Shown: positions 25,459 through 33,881, numbered from the stretch's first letter. The stretch is DNA of 64,000 nucleotides from Streptomyces sp. NBRC 109706 (GCF_000974485.1 NZ_BBOM01000006.1:682001-746000); one strand, 5' to 3'. Notes: generated from the letters alone by a model not told the origin. A program made the numbers and translations.

Positions 25459-27909
25459 TCAGCCGCTGCGACGAACGGGCGTCGGGCCGCCGTTCGGTGA
25501 CACTCGTGGCGCCCCTGAGCCGGCCACCTCCGGCCGCACCGCCAGGAACACGGGAGCCCGGGCTCCGCCGTGGTCCAGGACATAGGCCTGGGCCCGGCCG
25601 ACATGGAAGTACATGCCGCGCAGCTCCAATGTGCCCTCGGCCACCCGCTGGGCCACCCGCTCGTAGCGCCCCAGATGCTCCAGCTGCTGCATCACGTTGC
25701 CGAGGCAGAGCGCTTCCAGCGGATCCGACTCCTGACCGTCGTCCAGCCCGGGCGGGGCGCCGGCGGACAGCCGCTCCAGGCTGGGGCGCGCATGCGACAG
25801 CCAGCGGCCGAGCGATCCGGGGGGCGCGGACCGCTGCCCCTGGTGCACCGTGTGCAGGGCGCGCATGGCACCGCAGCCGGAGTGCCCACAGACGGTGATG
25901 CTGGTGACGCCCAACTCGGTGAGCGCGTACTCGATGGCGGCGCCGACGGAGTCGTCCCCGGACTCCGTGCCCGGTGGCGGCACCAGATTTCCGATGTTGC
26001 GCACGGTGAAGAGATCGCCCGGGCCGCTGGAGGTGATCATGCTGGTGACCAGGCGGGAGTCGGCGCAGGTCAGAAAGAGCTGGCTGGGGCGTTGCCCCTC
26101 GCGTTCGAGCCGGGCCAGCTCCCTGCGGACCACCGGCGCCGTTCGGCGTTGGAAGTTCCGCAGGCCACCGAGCAGTTGGTCCGGCGACTTCCGGGGGGAG
26201 TCGACCGTGCATGCCTCGCCCTCGCCGGCGGTGCAGCGGTGGTTGCGCCAGGACTGCCAGGGCGGGCAGTGGTGCCGAGGCGTCAACTCGCCCCTGGGCT
26301 GGGCCAGCTCGCCCGGAAGCTCGACCGTCCCGCCCTGGGAGCGGTGGGCGGCACACCAGTCGTGCAGGGTCTCGTAGGCCGCGTGGTCGATAAAGGTGCT
26401 GTCGCACTCGACCGTCACCCGGGCCCGCTCGGGGAGCTGGGTCAGCACCCTGGTCAGCCTGGGGACGGCGAGGAACGTCAGCTGGCCGCGCACCCGCACC
26501 TGATGGGAGCCGTCCGGAAGCAGTTCCTGGCTGATCCTGGTGTGTGTCAGCCGGTGCAGTGAGACGGCAACCGCCATCGCGATGCCGATCCCGACCCCCT
26601 CCAGCACTCCGAACAGCGTGACCCCGACGGCCGTGGCCGCGTAGACCAGCACCTCGCGATGCTTGGTGACGCTGCGGATATGGGTGATGTTCACCATCTG
26701 GATGCCGACCACCATCACCAGGGCGGCCAGGGCGGCCAGCGGGATCTGCTCCAGCAGCCCGACCAGCAGGCCCGTCGCCAGCAGGATCCAGCAGCCGTGC
26801 AGGATCGTGGACCGACGGCTGACCGCGCCGGCCGCCACATTGGCCGCGCTGCGCACCGCCACTCCCGTCACCGGCAGGCCGCCGAGCGAGCCGGAGACCA
26901 CGTTGGCGAAGCCCTGCCCGCGCAGCTCCCGATCGAGATCGGCTCTGGGCACCCGGACGCCGCCGGCTCGCTGCCTGGCGGCCGCCAGCTTGTCCACGGC
27001 GACGGCGGAGAGCAGCGACTCCACGCTGGCCACCAGCGTGATCGTGAGCACGGCGGCCAACAGGCCGAGCACCGGCCCGTCGGGCAGCTGCGGCAGCGCA
27101 TGGCTGCTCCACGACGGCAGATCCACCCGGGGCACACGCAGGGACACCAGCCAGGAGACGAGCGTGGCCAGCACCACTGCGGCCAGCGCGGCCGGGAGGG
27201 CTCTGCGCGTCAGCCCGCCGGCCCGGCCGGGCAGCCGGGGCCAGAGCAGCAGCACCGCCACCGTCAGTCCGCCGATGGTCAGCGGTGCCAGCTGTGGATC
27301 GACCAACTGCCCCGGCAGATCGGCGAGATTGTCGATCGCGGAACTCTCCGGCTCACCGCCCAGCACGATATGCAGTTGGGAGAGGGCGATCGTGGCCCCG
27401 ATGCCGGCGAGCATCCCGTGCACGATGGCCGGGCTGACCATCAGGGCGGATCGGGCCACGCGCAGGGCGGAGAGCGCGAGCTGGCTGAGGCCGGCCAGCG
27501 CGGTGATGGCGCAGGTGGTGCGCCAGCCGTACTGCTGGATGAGATCGGCCGTGATCACCGTGAGCCCGGCGGCCGGGCCGCTGACCTGGAGGGGAGCGCC
27601 ACCCAGGGCGCCCACCAGGATGCCACCGACCGCCGCCGCCACCAGCCCCGCCTGGAGCGGGGCGCCGGTGGCCAGCGCGATGCCGAGGGAGAGCGGCAGC
27701 GCGATCAGGAAGACGGAGATCGAGGCGGAGAAGTCGGCCCGGCGGCGCTCGGCGGGCGATGCGCCGGACGGCGGCGGGGCCCCGGCCGGCCGTTGCTGCT
27801 CGGCCGGTGGCTCCTGACCGGGCGGCGGCCCGGACGCGCCGGGCGGGGGGATGGGCGCGGACTTGTCGTTCGGCTGGGTCGAGTCGGGAGTGGGGGCGCA
27901 GGCGGACAT
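25459..27909 (-). CDS. SulP anion transporter-STAS-beta-carbonic anhydrase fusion
   Basis: An 816-residue natural fusion. After a proline-rich head of about 55 residues, a SulP permease occupies roughly 58-440 (ISVFLIALPLSLGIALATGA, QVSGPAAGLTVITADLI, GQGFANVVSGSLGGLPVTGV). A STAS domain follows to about 540 (VRVRGQLTFLAVPRLTRVL, STFIDHAAYETLHDW). The C-terminal beta-carbonic anhydrase has zinc ligands in FLTCADSRLV and VCGHSGCGAM. The likely role is bicarbonate uptake coupled to CO2/HCO3- interconversion; sulfate transport is an alternative. A linker rich in His/Cys (RHHCPPWQSWRNHRCTAGEG) joins the STAS and anhydrase parts. An AT-rich palindrome lies 49 bp upstream. Confidence 0.93.
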   Translation of the reverse strand: MSACAPTPDSTQPNDKSAPIPPPGASGPPPGQEPPAEQQRPAGAPPPSGASPAERRRADFSASISVFLIALPLSLGIALATGAPLQAGLVAAAVGGILVGALGGAPLQVSGPAAGLTVITADLIQQYGWRTTCAITALAGLSQLALSALRVARSALMVSPAIVHGMLAGIGATIALSQLHIVLGGEPESSAIDNLADLPGQLVDPQLAPLTIGGLTVAVLLLWPRLPGRAGGLTRRALPAALAAVVLATLVSWLVSLRVPRVDLPSWSSHALPQLPDGPVLGLLAAVLTITLVASVESLLSAVAVDKLAAARQRAGGVRVPRADLDRELRGQGFANVVSGSLGGLPVTGVAVRSAANVAAGAVSRRSTILHGCWILLATGLLVGLLEQIPLAALAALVMVVGIQMVNITHIRSVTKHREVLVYAATAVGVTLFGVLEGVGIGIAMAVAVSLHRLTHTRISQELLPDGSHQVRVRGQLTFLAVPRLTRVLTQLPERARVTVECDSTFIDHAAYETLHDWCAAHRSQGGTVELPGELAQPRGELTPRHHCPPWQSWRNHRCTAGEGEACTVDSPRKSPDQLLGGLRNFQRRTAPVVRRELARLEREGQRPSQLFLTCADSRLVTSMITSSGPGDLFTVRNIGNLVPPPGTESGDDSVGAAIEYALTELGVTSITVCGHSGCGAMRALHTVHQGQRSAPPGSLGRWLSHARPSLERLSAGAPPGLDDGQESDPLEALCLGNVMQQLEHLGRYERVAQRVAEGTLELRGMYFHVGRAQAYVLDHGGARAPVFLAVRPEVAGSGAPRVSPNGGPTPVRRSG

Positions 27910-27957
27910 TTCCGTCTCCGTCCGTGAGGGGAGAAAACCCCGGCGTTACTGGTGTTA

Positions 27958-27996
27958 TGGCATTTACCAAGGCTTGGTAAATGAAGAGTAATGCCA
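27958..27996. promoter_or_regulatory. Nested palindromic operator candidate
   Basis: CATTTACCAAG is followed, after one central G, by its perfect reverse complement (27961-27983). An overlapping outer pair, TGGCATT (27958-27964) and AATGCCA (27990-27996), forms a second possible dyad. It is strikingly AT-rich against a background of over 70% GC. It lies in the divergent promoter between the SulP-CA fusion and the deacetylase-like lipoprotein gene. A dimeric repressor or activator site is the simplest reading. No regulator gene is adjacent. Confidence 0.6.
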
Positions 27997-28169
27997 CGCA
28001 AAGGCCCGTACTAGAGCGCGACCTCGTTTAGCCGTCGAATTACTCCGAAGGAGCGAAAAAGTCATGGGAACCGCTTGTCATACAAACATCTCTAAGGATG
28101 AGAGGAAGAGTTTGCGGCGATGCATCGCGAACCGGACAAACCGCTGCGTGATCAACGGGAGGACGCAAG

Positions 28170-29429
28170 GTGGCCTCACATACGACAAGACTGACGGCGA
28201 CCCTGGTGGCGATGGGCGCGCTGGCCCTGGGGGTGGCGAGCTGCTCCGCCGAGAACGGGTCGGACCCGGGCCGGGACAGGGGCGGCGACCAGCAGGAACC
28301 CGGTCCGGACGGGGGTGGCGACCCGGGCCCGGACCCCGACGGGGACGATGCCGGAGCCGCGCCCCAACTCATCGGCGACGGCTCCACCGCGCTGACCGGC
28401 CCCCAGCCCGGCCAGCCGCCGCCGCCCGAGCCGCTGGCACCGGGTGAGGAGCCGCCACAGTTCGTGGTTTTCTCCTGGGACGGCGCCGGCGAGGACGGAA
28501 ACGAGCTCTTCTCCCGATTCCGCGATATCGGTGAGGAGTACGACGCCGACATGACGTTCTTCCTCTCGGGTATCTATCTGCTGCCGGAGAGCGAGCGCCT
28601 GCGCTACGAGCCGCCCGGCCATGTGCCCGGCGCCTCCGACATCGGCTATCTCTCCGACGAACACATCGCCGACACCCTCGACCAGCTGCGGCTCGCCTGG
28701 CAGGAGGGCAACGAGATCGGCACCCACTTCAACGGCCACTTCTGCGGACCGACGGGCGTGGCCAGCTGGTCGGTCGACGACTGGCGCAGCGAGATCGAAC
28801 AGGCCAAGTGGATGGTGCAGAACTGGCGCAGCACCACGGGGTTGACGGACGCCGACCCACTGCCGTTCGACTACGACGAGGAGCTGGTCGGCGGTCGCGC
28901 GCCCTGCCTGGAAGGCCAGGAGAACCTGCTGCCGGCCGCCGCCGAGATGGGCTTCCGCTACGACTCCAGCGGCAATTCCCTCCAGGTCTGGCCCCAGCAG
29001 CGGAACGGGGTCTGGGACATCTCGCTGCAGTCCGTCCCGATGCCGGGGCGGAGCTTCGAGACCCTCTCCATGGACTACAACTTCATGGTCAACCAGTCCG
29101 GCCCCGAGAGCGGCGACCCCGCCATGTGGCCCACCTGGCAGGCCCAGATGCACGACGGGCTGATCGCCGCCTTCGACCGCGCCAACGACGGCAACCGCGC
29201 GCCGCTGATCATCGGCAACCACTTCAACCAGTGGAACGGCGGCATCTATATGGACGCGGTGGCGGATGTGATCACCGAGCTGTGCCCACGCGAGGGCGTG
29301 GAGTGCGTGTCCTTCCGGCAGCTGGTCGACTGGCTGGACGCCCAGGATCCCGAGGTGCTGGAACGACTGCGCGGCCTGGGTGTGGGGGAGGCCCCGCCCG
29401 GCGGCTGGGAGACCTTCCTGGCCGACTGA
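28170..29429 (+). CDS. Secreted lipoprotein with polysaccharide-deacetylase-like domain
   Basis: A 419-residue exported lipoprotein. The signal peptide ends in the lipobox GVASC at about residue 25. A Gly/Asp/Pro-rich linker follows to about residue 85. The folded part begins FVVFSWDGAGEDGNELFSRF, where a deacetylase would have an F-(S/T)-F-D-D strand; here the second metal aspartate is replaced by Gly. NEIGTHFNGHFCG resembles the H-x3-H metal motif (EIGTHFNGH). NHFNQWNGGIYMDAVADVI resembles a late deacetylase motif. Catalysis is therefore uncertain. GGGAGG precedes the GTG. The 5' region is AT-rich, suggesting its own regulated promoter. I do not know the substrate. Confidence 0.75.
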   Translation: MASHTTRLTATLVAMGALALGVASCSAENGSDPGRDRGGDQQEPGPDGGGDPGPDPDGDDAGAAPQLIGDGSTALTGPQPGQPPPPEPLAPGEEPPQFVVFSWDGAGEDGNELFSRFRDIGEEYDADMTFFLSGIYLLPESERLRYEPPGHVPGASDIGYLSDEHIADTLDQLRLAWQEGNEIGTHFNGHFCGPTGVASWSVDDWRSEIEQAKWMVQNWRSTTGLTDADPLPFDYDEELVGGRAPCLEGQENLLPAAAEMGFRYDSSGNSLQVWPQQRNGVWDISLQSVPMPGRSFETLSMDYNFMVNQSGPESGDPAMWPTWQAQMHDGLIAAFDRANDGNRAPLIIGNHFNQWNGGIYMDAVADVITELCPREGVECVSFRQLVDWLDAQDPEVLERLRGLGVGEAPPGGWETFLAD

Positions 29430-29435
29430 CCCCCG

Positions 29436-29461
29436 AGCCGGCCGATGGGATCAGGCCGGCT
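29436..29461. terminator. Bidirectional hairpin between convergent genes
   Basis: AGCCGGCC and GGCCGGCT form 8-bp arms around a 10-base loop. It sits between the lipoprotein gene and the stop of the CooC-like gene, overlapping the latter's last codons. Confidence 0.55.
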
Positions 29462-30434
29462 GCGGGCTGTTCGCCTCCGACAACACGAAACCGGGGTCCA
29501 CCTGCGCCGCCAGGTCGGCCCCGGTTCGGTCGTTGCCCCAGCTCGCCGCGTTCTTCAGATGGAAGTGCACCATCTGTTGGGTGTAGCGCTCCCAGTCCCG
29601 GTCCGGATAACTGGCGTCCGCCGCGCGGTACATGGCGTCGAGCGCCGACTCGCTGGCCTCCCCCAGCTCGGCGAACGGGCGCCGCACCCCGCGCTCCAAC
29701 GCCCTGACCCAGTCCGAGTGCCCCAGCGTGACGAGCAGGTCGTCCCCGATCTCGCTCCGCAGGAACGCGAGATCGTCAGGACCCTGCACCTTGTTCCCGA
29801 TGACCCGCAGCGCCACCCCGTAGTCCCGGGCGTAGTCGCGGTACTGCCGGTAGACGGAGACCCCCTTGCGGGTGGGCTCGGCGACCAGGAAGGTCATGTC
29901 GAACCGGGTGAAGAGCCCGGAGGCGAACGAATCGCTGCCGGCCGTCATGTCCACCACCAGATACTCGTCGCGCCCGTCCACCAGGTGGTTGAGGCACAGC
30001 TCGACCGCGCCGGTCTTGGAGTGGTAGCAGGCGACGCCGAGGTCGTCGGCCGTGAACGGGCCGGTGGCCAGCAGTCGCGCGGCGCCGTCGTCCAGGGGCA
30101 CGGTCCTGGCGCACGCGGCGAACACCGGATTCTCCTCGGCAAGCCGCAGCAGCCGCGAGCCGGCCCCCGGCGGGGTCGTCTTGATCATGGTCTCCGCCGA
30201 CTGGATGCGGGGGTTGTCACCGCGCAGATAGTCCTTGATCAGCGGGAGTCGGGCGCCGAGCGGGGGAAGGGCCGCGGCCTCCTCGTCGGTCAGGCCGAGC
30301 GCCACCCCGAGATGCTGGTTGATATCGGCGTCCACTGCGGTCACCGGGACGCGTCGCGCGGCCAGATACCGGACGAACAGCGAGGACAGCGTGGTCTTGC
30401 CGCTGCCTCCCTTGCCTACGAAAGCGATCTTCAT
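29451..30434 (-). CDS. CooC-like MinD/ParA-family P-loop ATPase
   Basis: A 327-residue deviant-Walker ATPase. The N-terminus is MKIAFVGKGGSGKTTLSSLF (Walker A). AVDADINQHLGVALG follows, and YLVVDMTAGSDSFASGLFTR holds the Walker B aspartate. It resembles CooC, the nickel-insertion ATPase for CO dehydrogenase, but no CODH or Ni-enzyme gene is adjacent and CooC's metal cysteines are not obvious. Start options are ATG 30434 or 30440 (MNMKIA). It is divergent from the Fic-like gene; the roughly 100-bp space must hold both promoters. Role unknown; cofactor insertion or localisation are both possible. Confidence 0.8.
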   Translation of the reverse strand: MKIAFVGKGGSGKTTLSSLFVRYLAARRVPVTAVDADINQHLGVALGLTDEEAAALPPLGARLPLIKDYLRGDNPRIQSAETMIKTTPPGAGSRLLRLAEENPVFAACARTVPLDDGAARLLATGPFTADDLGVACYHSKTGAVELCLNHLVDGRDEYLVVDMTAGSDSFASGLFTRFDMTFLVAEPTRKGVSVYRQYRDYARDYGVALRVIGNKVQGPDDLAFLRSEIGDDLLVTLGHSDWVRALERGVRRPFAELGEASESALDAMYRAADASYPDRDWERYTQQMVHFHLKNAASWGNDRTGADLAAQVDPGFVLSEANSPQPA

Positions 30435-30540
30435 GTTCATTAGCGTAGTGGTGGCCGAGGGGTGCCCCGACGCACGGAGTGAAGAAGTCCACTCGAACGA
30501 GTCGACGATGATCGCTGGACTCGGCCTAGGCTTCGGTGCT

Positions 30541-31431
30541 ATGAGCCCCGGACCCACCTCCGATTCCCAGACCGCCGAGCCCGCCTCTCCGCCCGCCGCC
30601 CCGTCGGCCGATCCCCTGGCCGCGCTGGCCGAACTGCCCGGCGTGCCCGCGGCCGTGGCCGGCGTCCGGGAAGCGGTGGACGCCATCTACGGCCACCGTG
30701 TGATGCGCCGCCGCAGCCCCGAGGTGTCGGCCGAGGCCGCGCTGCGCGGCGCCCGCGCCTCCGCCGCGCTGGCCGGCGCGGACTGGCCGCTGGAGGAGGT
30801 GCGGCGCCGAAGCGACTTCGGCGCGACGGACGACGCGCGAACGGTCGGGGCCGCGCTGCGGCTGACCGCCGAGGCGGGGGAGTCGCTGTCGATCTGGCGG
30901 TCGTCCCCGCTGCGGGTGCTCGCCCGTCTCCATCTGGTGGCCGCCGCCGAACCGGCGCCGCGGGCGACGCCGGACTCGGTCGGCCGCCCCCGGGTGGCCG
31001 GGGAGGCCGTCGCGGAGCCGGCGCTCGCCGAGCTGCCGACGGCCCCGGAGGCCGAGGAGGTCGCGGCCCGGCTGGAGGCCCTGAGCCGTCTGGTGGTCGC
31101 CGGCTCCTCGGCGCCCGCCCTGGTGCTTGCCGCCATCGTGCAGGGCGAACTCCTGGCGCTGCGCCCGTTCGTCACCCACAACGGGCTGGTCGCCAGGGCC
31201 GCGGCGCGGGTGGTGCTGGTGGGGGGCGGACTGGATCCCAAGGCGGTGACCCCGGCCGAGCTGGGGCACGCGGAACAGGGGCGCGACACCTATCTGGACG
31301 CGCTGGGCGGCTATCTCGCCGGCACCCCGGCCGGGGTCGCCGGCTGGATCGCGCACTGCGCCCGTGCGGTGGAGCTGGGCGCGCGGGAGTCGACGGCGGT
31401 CTGCGAGGCGCTGCAGCGCGGCGCGGCCTGA
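30541..31431 (+). CDS. Fic/DOC-like protein with degenerate motif
   Basis: A 296-residue, Ala-rich, mostly helical protein. Residues of about 195-235 (VVAGSSAPALVLAAIVQGEL then LALRPFVTHNGLVARAAARV) align by eye with the Fic core (HxFxxGNGRxxR). The leading histidine is Arg, and the Gly-Asn-Gly-Arg becomes His-Asn-Gly-Leu with a later Arg. AMPylation is thus unlikely. Similar actinobacterial proteins are often annotated 'oxidoreductase' without support. TAGGCT lies 8 bp before the ATG (leaderless). It is divergent from the CooC-like gene and convergent with the HAD-IB gene. Confidence 0.65.
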   Translation: MSPGPTSDSQTAEPASPPAAPSADPLAALAELPGVPAAVAGVREAVDAIYGHRVMRRRSPEVSAEAALRGARASAALAGADWPLEEVRRRSDFGATDDARTVGAALRLTAEAGESLSIWRSSPLRVLARLHLVAAAEPAPRATPDSVGRPRVAGEAVAEPALAELPTAPEAEEVAARLEALSRLVVAGSSAPALVLAAIVQGELLALRPFVTHNGLVARAAARVVLVGGGLDPKAVTPAELGHAEQGRDTYLDALGGYLAGTPAGVAGWIAHCARAVELGARESTAVCEALQRGAA

Positions 31432-31464
31432 CGCCATGGTGTCCGCGCGGGGCCGCCGGCCGGA

Positions 31465-32292
31465 TCAGACGAGGGCCCGGGCGGCGCCCCTGCGACGGTT
31501 GGCATACCACCACACCAACCCACCGGCGGTGGCCGCCGCCACCGCGGCCGTCGCCACCAGCGCCGGCCGGGAGGGCATGCCGAGGGACGGAACCCGCTGG
31601 CGCAGCCGCACCGGTCGCTCGAACGTCAGCACCGGCCACTCCCGGCTCGCCGCTTCCTTGCGCAGCGCCCGGTCGGGATTGACCGCGTGCGGATGCCCGA
31701 CCGACTGAAGCATCGGCAGATCGGTGACCGAGTCGCTGTAGGCGTAGCAACGTTCCAGGTCGTAGCCCTCGGACGCGGCCAGCTCGGCGATCGCCTCCGC
31801 CTTGGTGGGGCCGTAGGCGTAGTACTCGACCTCGCCCGTGTAGCAGCCGTCCGCCTCGACCATCCGCGTCGCCACCACCCGGTCGGCGCCCAGCAGTTCG
31901 CCGATGGGCTCCACCACCTCGGACCCGGACGTGCTGACGATCACCACATCCCGGCCGGCCGCGTGGTGCCGCTCGATCAGCGAGGCCGCCTCGTCGTAGA
32001 TGATCGGATCGATGACCTGGTGCAGCGCCTCGGCCACGATCTCCCTGACCTGTTGCACGTTCCAGCCGCGACAGAGCGCTGACAGATACTCGCGCATCCG
32101 CTCCGTCTGCTCGTGGTCGGCCCCGCCCAGCAGATAGAGGAACTGGGCGTAGGCGGTGCGGAGTACGGCACGTCGGTTGATCAGCCCGCCCTGGTAGAAG
32201 GACCTGCTGAAGGTGACCGCGCTCGACTTCGCGATGACGGTCTTGTCGAGATCGAAGAACGCGGCGGTGCGGGGCTGCGGCAGGTTATCCAC
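31465..32292 (-). CDS. HAD-IB family phosphatase with C-terminal membrane anchor
   Basis: A 275-residue SerB-like HAD-IB phosphatase. Motif I is AAFFDLDKTVIAKSS (nucleophile Asp in DLDKT), motif II IVSTSGSEVV, motif III lysine in YGPTKAEAI, and motif IV YAYSDSVTDLPML. The C-terminus is one hydrophobic helix (ALVATAAVAAATAGGLVWWY) followed by NRRR, which should anchor it on the inner membrane face. This matches the Rv3661-type protein next to ssd in mycobacteria. The GTG at 32292 sets motif I near residue 16; ATG 32316 is an alternative. Confidence 0.88.
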   Translation of the reverse strand: MDNLPQPRTAAFFDLDKTVIAKSSAVTFSRSFYQGGLINRRAVLRTAYAQFLYLLGGADHEQTERMREYLSALCRGWNVQQVREIVAEALHQVIDPIIYDEAASLIERHHAAGRDVVIVSTSGSEVVEPIGELLGADRVVATRMVEADGCYTGEVEYYAYGPTKAEAIAELAASEGYDLERCYAYSDSVTDLPMLQSVGHPHAVNPDRALRKEAASREWPVLTFERPVRLRQRVPSLGMPSRPALVATAAVAAATAGGLVWWYANRRRGAARALV

Positions 32293-32403
32293 GCCCCGAG
32301 CATAAGGGCCCGCCATTCGGCGTACCCTGGGGCGCGTGGGTTTGCCTGAGAGGGCTCTCGGGTACACCATGGAAGTCACGGATCGTTCGCGACCGTGCTA
32401 ACC

Positions 32404-32476
32404 CGGCCCGGCTCCTCCCCCCCCGAGTCGGCCGTGGAAGACGACCCCCGCTCTCCCCCCCGGCGGGGGTCGTCGC
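32404..32476 (+). ncRNA. 6C small RNA
   Basis: Two hairpins present C-runs in their loops, the hallmark of the actinobacterial 6C RNA. Hairpin 1 pairs 32408-32414 with 32425-32431 and has eight consecutive C in the loop. Hairpin 2 pairs 32440-32451 (GACGACCCCCGC) with 32463-32474 over 12 bp and has seven C in the loop. The second stem may also terminate the RNA. Position fits: in M. tuberculosis the 6C RNA lies between the HAD gene Rv3661 and ssd (Rv3660c), and here it lies between their homologues. 6C RNAs act on mRNAs through the C-rich loops. Ends are approximate. Confidence 0.85.
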
Positions 32477-32667
32477 CTGTCCGGATGCATTTCCGCGGGT
32501 CAGGGCCTTGTGTCGGCTGCTGGATCGACAATGAACGGCTCCTCTCCGCTCCGCCGCCGTGTGGCATGCCCAGGTGAATCTCCTCCGGCGGGCATCCCCC
32601 ACATGGTAACTCTCCGTGTTGGTTTGCTCTCGGCGCACGCCCGATGTCCTTCGTGCGGGTGACGGAC

Positions 32668-32694
32668 TTTTCCACAGTGGCCTGGTTATCCACA
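32668..32694 (+). promoter_or_regulatory. Pair of DnaA boxes upstream of ssd
   Basis: TTTTCCACA (32668-32676) and TTATCCACA (32686-32694) are in the same orientation and 18 bp apart, start to start. The second is an exact classical DnaA box; the first differs at one position. They lie about 110 bp before the ssd ATG in a gene-free region. Autonomous origin function is not suggested; no dnaA or dnaN gene is near. Confidence 0.6.
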
Positions 32695-32801
32695 GATTTG
32701 AGCCGGGATCCCCATGACTGCCCGGATCGCGTCACCGTGGGGGCGTGTTGTCCAGGCGCGCTCGGCAACGGTCCGGGCGCCCGACGCGAAGGGGCTTGGT
32801 C

Positions 32802-33881
32802 ATGGCCGATTCCGATTCCATTCTGATCCTCACCGAGGACGAGAGAGTCCTCGACGATCTGCTGCGTCTGTGCGCCGCCGCCGGCGCTGAGGCCGAGGTG
32901 GTGCACGGCCCGGCGCCGTCCGTCGCCCAGTGGCTGCGGGCGCCGCTGGTGCTGATCGGGGAGGATCGCGTCCGCGCCCATCCCCGGGGAGCCCGATGGC
33001 CCTCCAGGCGCGAGGGGGTGCTGCTGGTCGGCACGGATCTGGGCGACCACACCGTCTGGGCCAGAGGCGTGGAGATCGGCGTCGAACAGGTGCTGCGGCT
33101 GCCCGACGACGAGTCACGGCTGGGCGAGCGCATCGCCGACGCCGTCGAGCGCCCGGGCCAACCGGCGCTCACAATCGGGGTGTTGGGCGGCCGAGGGGGC
33201 GCCGGCGCCTCCTCGTTGGCCTGTGCGCTCGCGGTCACGGCGGCCCGCCAGGGGCATCGCAGCGTGCTGGTGGACGCCGATCCCCTGGGCGGCGGTCTGG
33301 ACGTCCTGTTCGGCGGGGAGCGGACGCCCGGCTCCCGATGGCCCGCCTTCGTCTCCGCCAGAGGCCGCCTCTCCGGGGCCGCGCTCGACGAGGCGCTGCC
33401 CACGCTGCACGGCGTCCACGTGCTCAGCTGGGATCGGCGAAGCGGCGTCCGGGTGCCGGTCGAGGCGATGCGGTCGGTGCTGTCCTCGGCGCGCAGGGGC
33501 GGTGGCGTGCTGGTCCTCGATCTGCCCCGCGCCGTGGACGAGAGTGCCGCCGAGGCACTGACCCGGCTGGATCTCGGACTGCTCGTGGTCCCCGGCGAGC
33601 TCCGGGCGATGGCGGCCGGGCGCCGCGTGGTGGGCGCCGCGGGGGCGCTGGTGCGGGATCTCCGGCTGGTGGCCAGGAGGCGCGCGGCCGACGGACTGCC
33701 GGGCGCAGAGCTGGCCAAGTTGCTGAGTCTCCCGCTGGCCGGTGAGGTGCCGGACGAGCGGGGGCTGTCCACGGCCGCCGAGATGGGGGAGCCGCCGGGA
33801 GCCAACCCCCAGGGTGTGCTCGCCACCTTCTGCGCCGGTCTGCTCGACCGCGTTCTGCCCACCGCGGGGGTCGGCGCATGA
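32802..33881 (+). CDS. ssd: Septum site-determining protein Ssd (CpaE/MinD-like)
   Basis: A 359-residue MinD/CpaE-family protein. Residues of about 5-115 form a receiver-like N-terminal domain (SILILTEDERVLDDLLRLCA). The ATPase-like part begins GVLGGRGGAGASSLACALAV, a deviant Walker A with no lysine after the last Gly, then VLVDADPLGGGLDVLFGG. Ssd proteins affect septum formation in mycobacteria (Rv3660c) and head the Flp pilus locus. ATG 32802 (MADSDS) was chosen; upstream in-frame codons from 32745 are basic and unlike the family. ATGA overlap couples it to tadA. Confidence 0.9.
   Translation: MADSDSILILTEDERVLDDLLRLCAAAGAEAEVVHGPAPSVAQWLRAPLVLIGEDRVRAHPRGARWPSRREGVLLVGTDLGDHTVWARGVEIGVEQVLRLPDDESRLGERIADAVERPGQPALTIGVLGGRGGAGASSLACALAVTAARQGHRSVLVDADPLGGGLDVLFGGERTPGSRWPAFVSARGRLSGAALDEALPTLHGVHVLSWDRRSGVRVPVEAMRSVLSSARRGGGVLVLDLPRAVDESAAEALTRLDLGLLVVPGELRAMAAGRRVVGAAGALVRDLRLVARRRAADGLPGAELAKLLSLPLAGEVPDERGLSTAAEMGEPPGANPQGVLATFCAGLLDRVLPTAGVGA

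Noticed and set aside
29451..30434. CO dehydrogenase maturation operon
   Set aside because: The ATPase resembles CooC, but no CODH, CooT or CooJ genes are present around it.
32285..32293. Third DnaA box TTATCCACG
   Set aside because: Last base mismatched, and it encodes the first codons of the HAD-IB gene.
32340..32400. Possible riboswitch (GCCTGAGAGGG-like sequence)
   Set aside because: No glycine, c-di-AMP or TPP core could be matched; only a 5-bp hairpin is present, and the neighbouring 6C RNA explains the region better.
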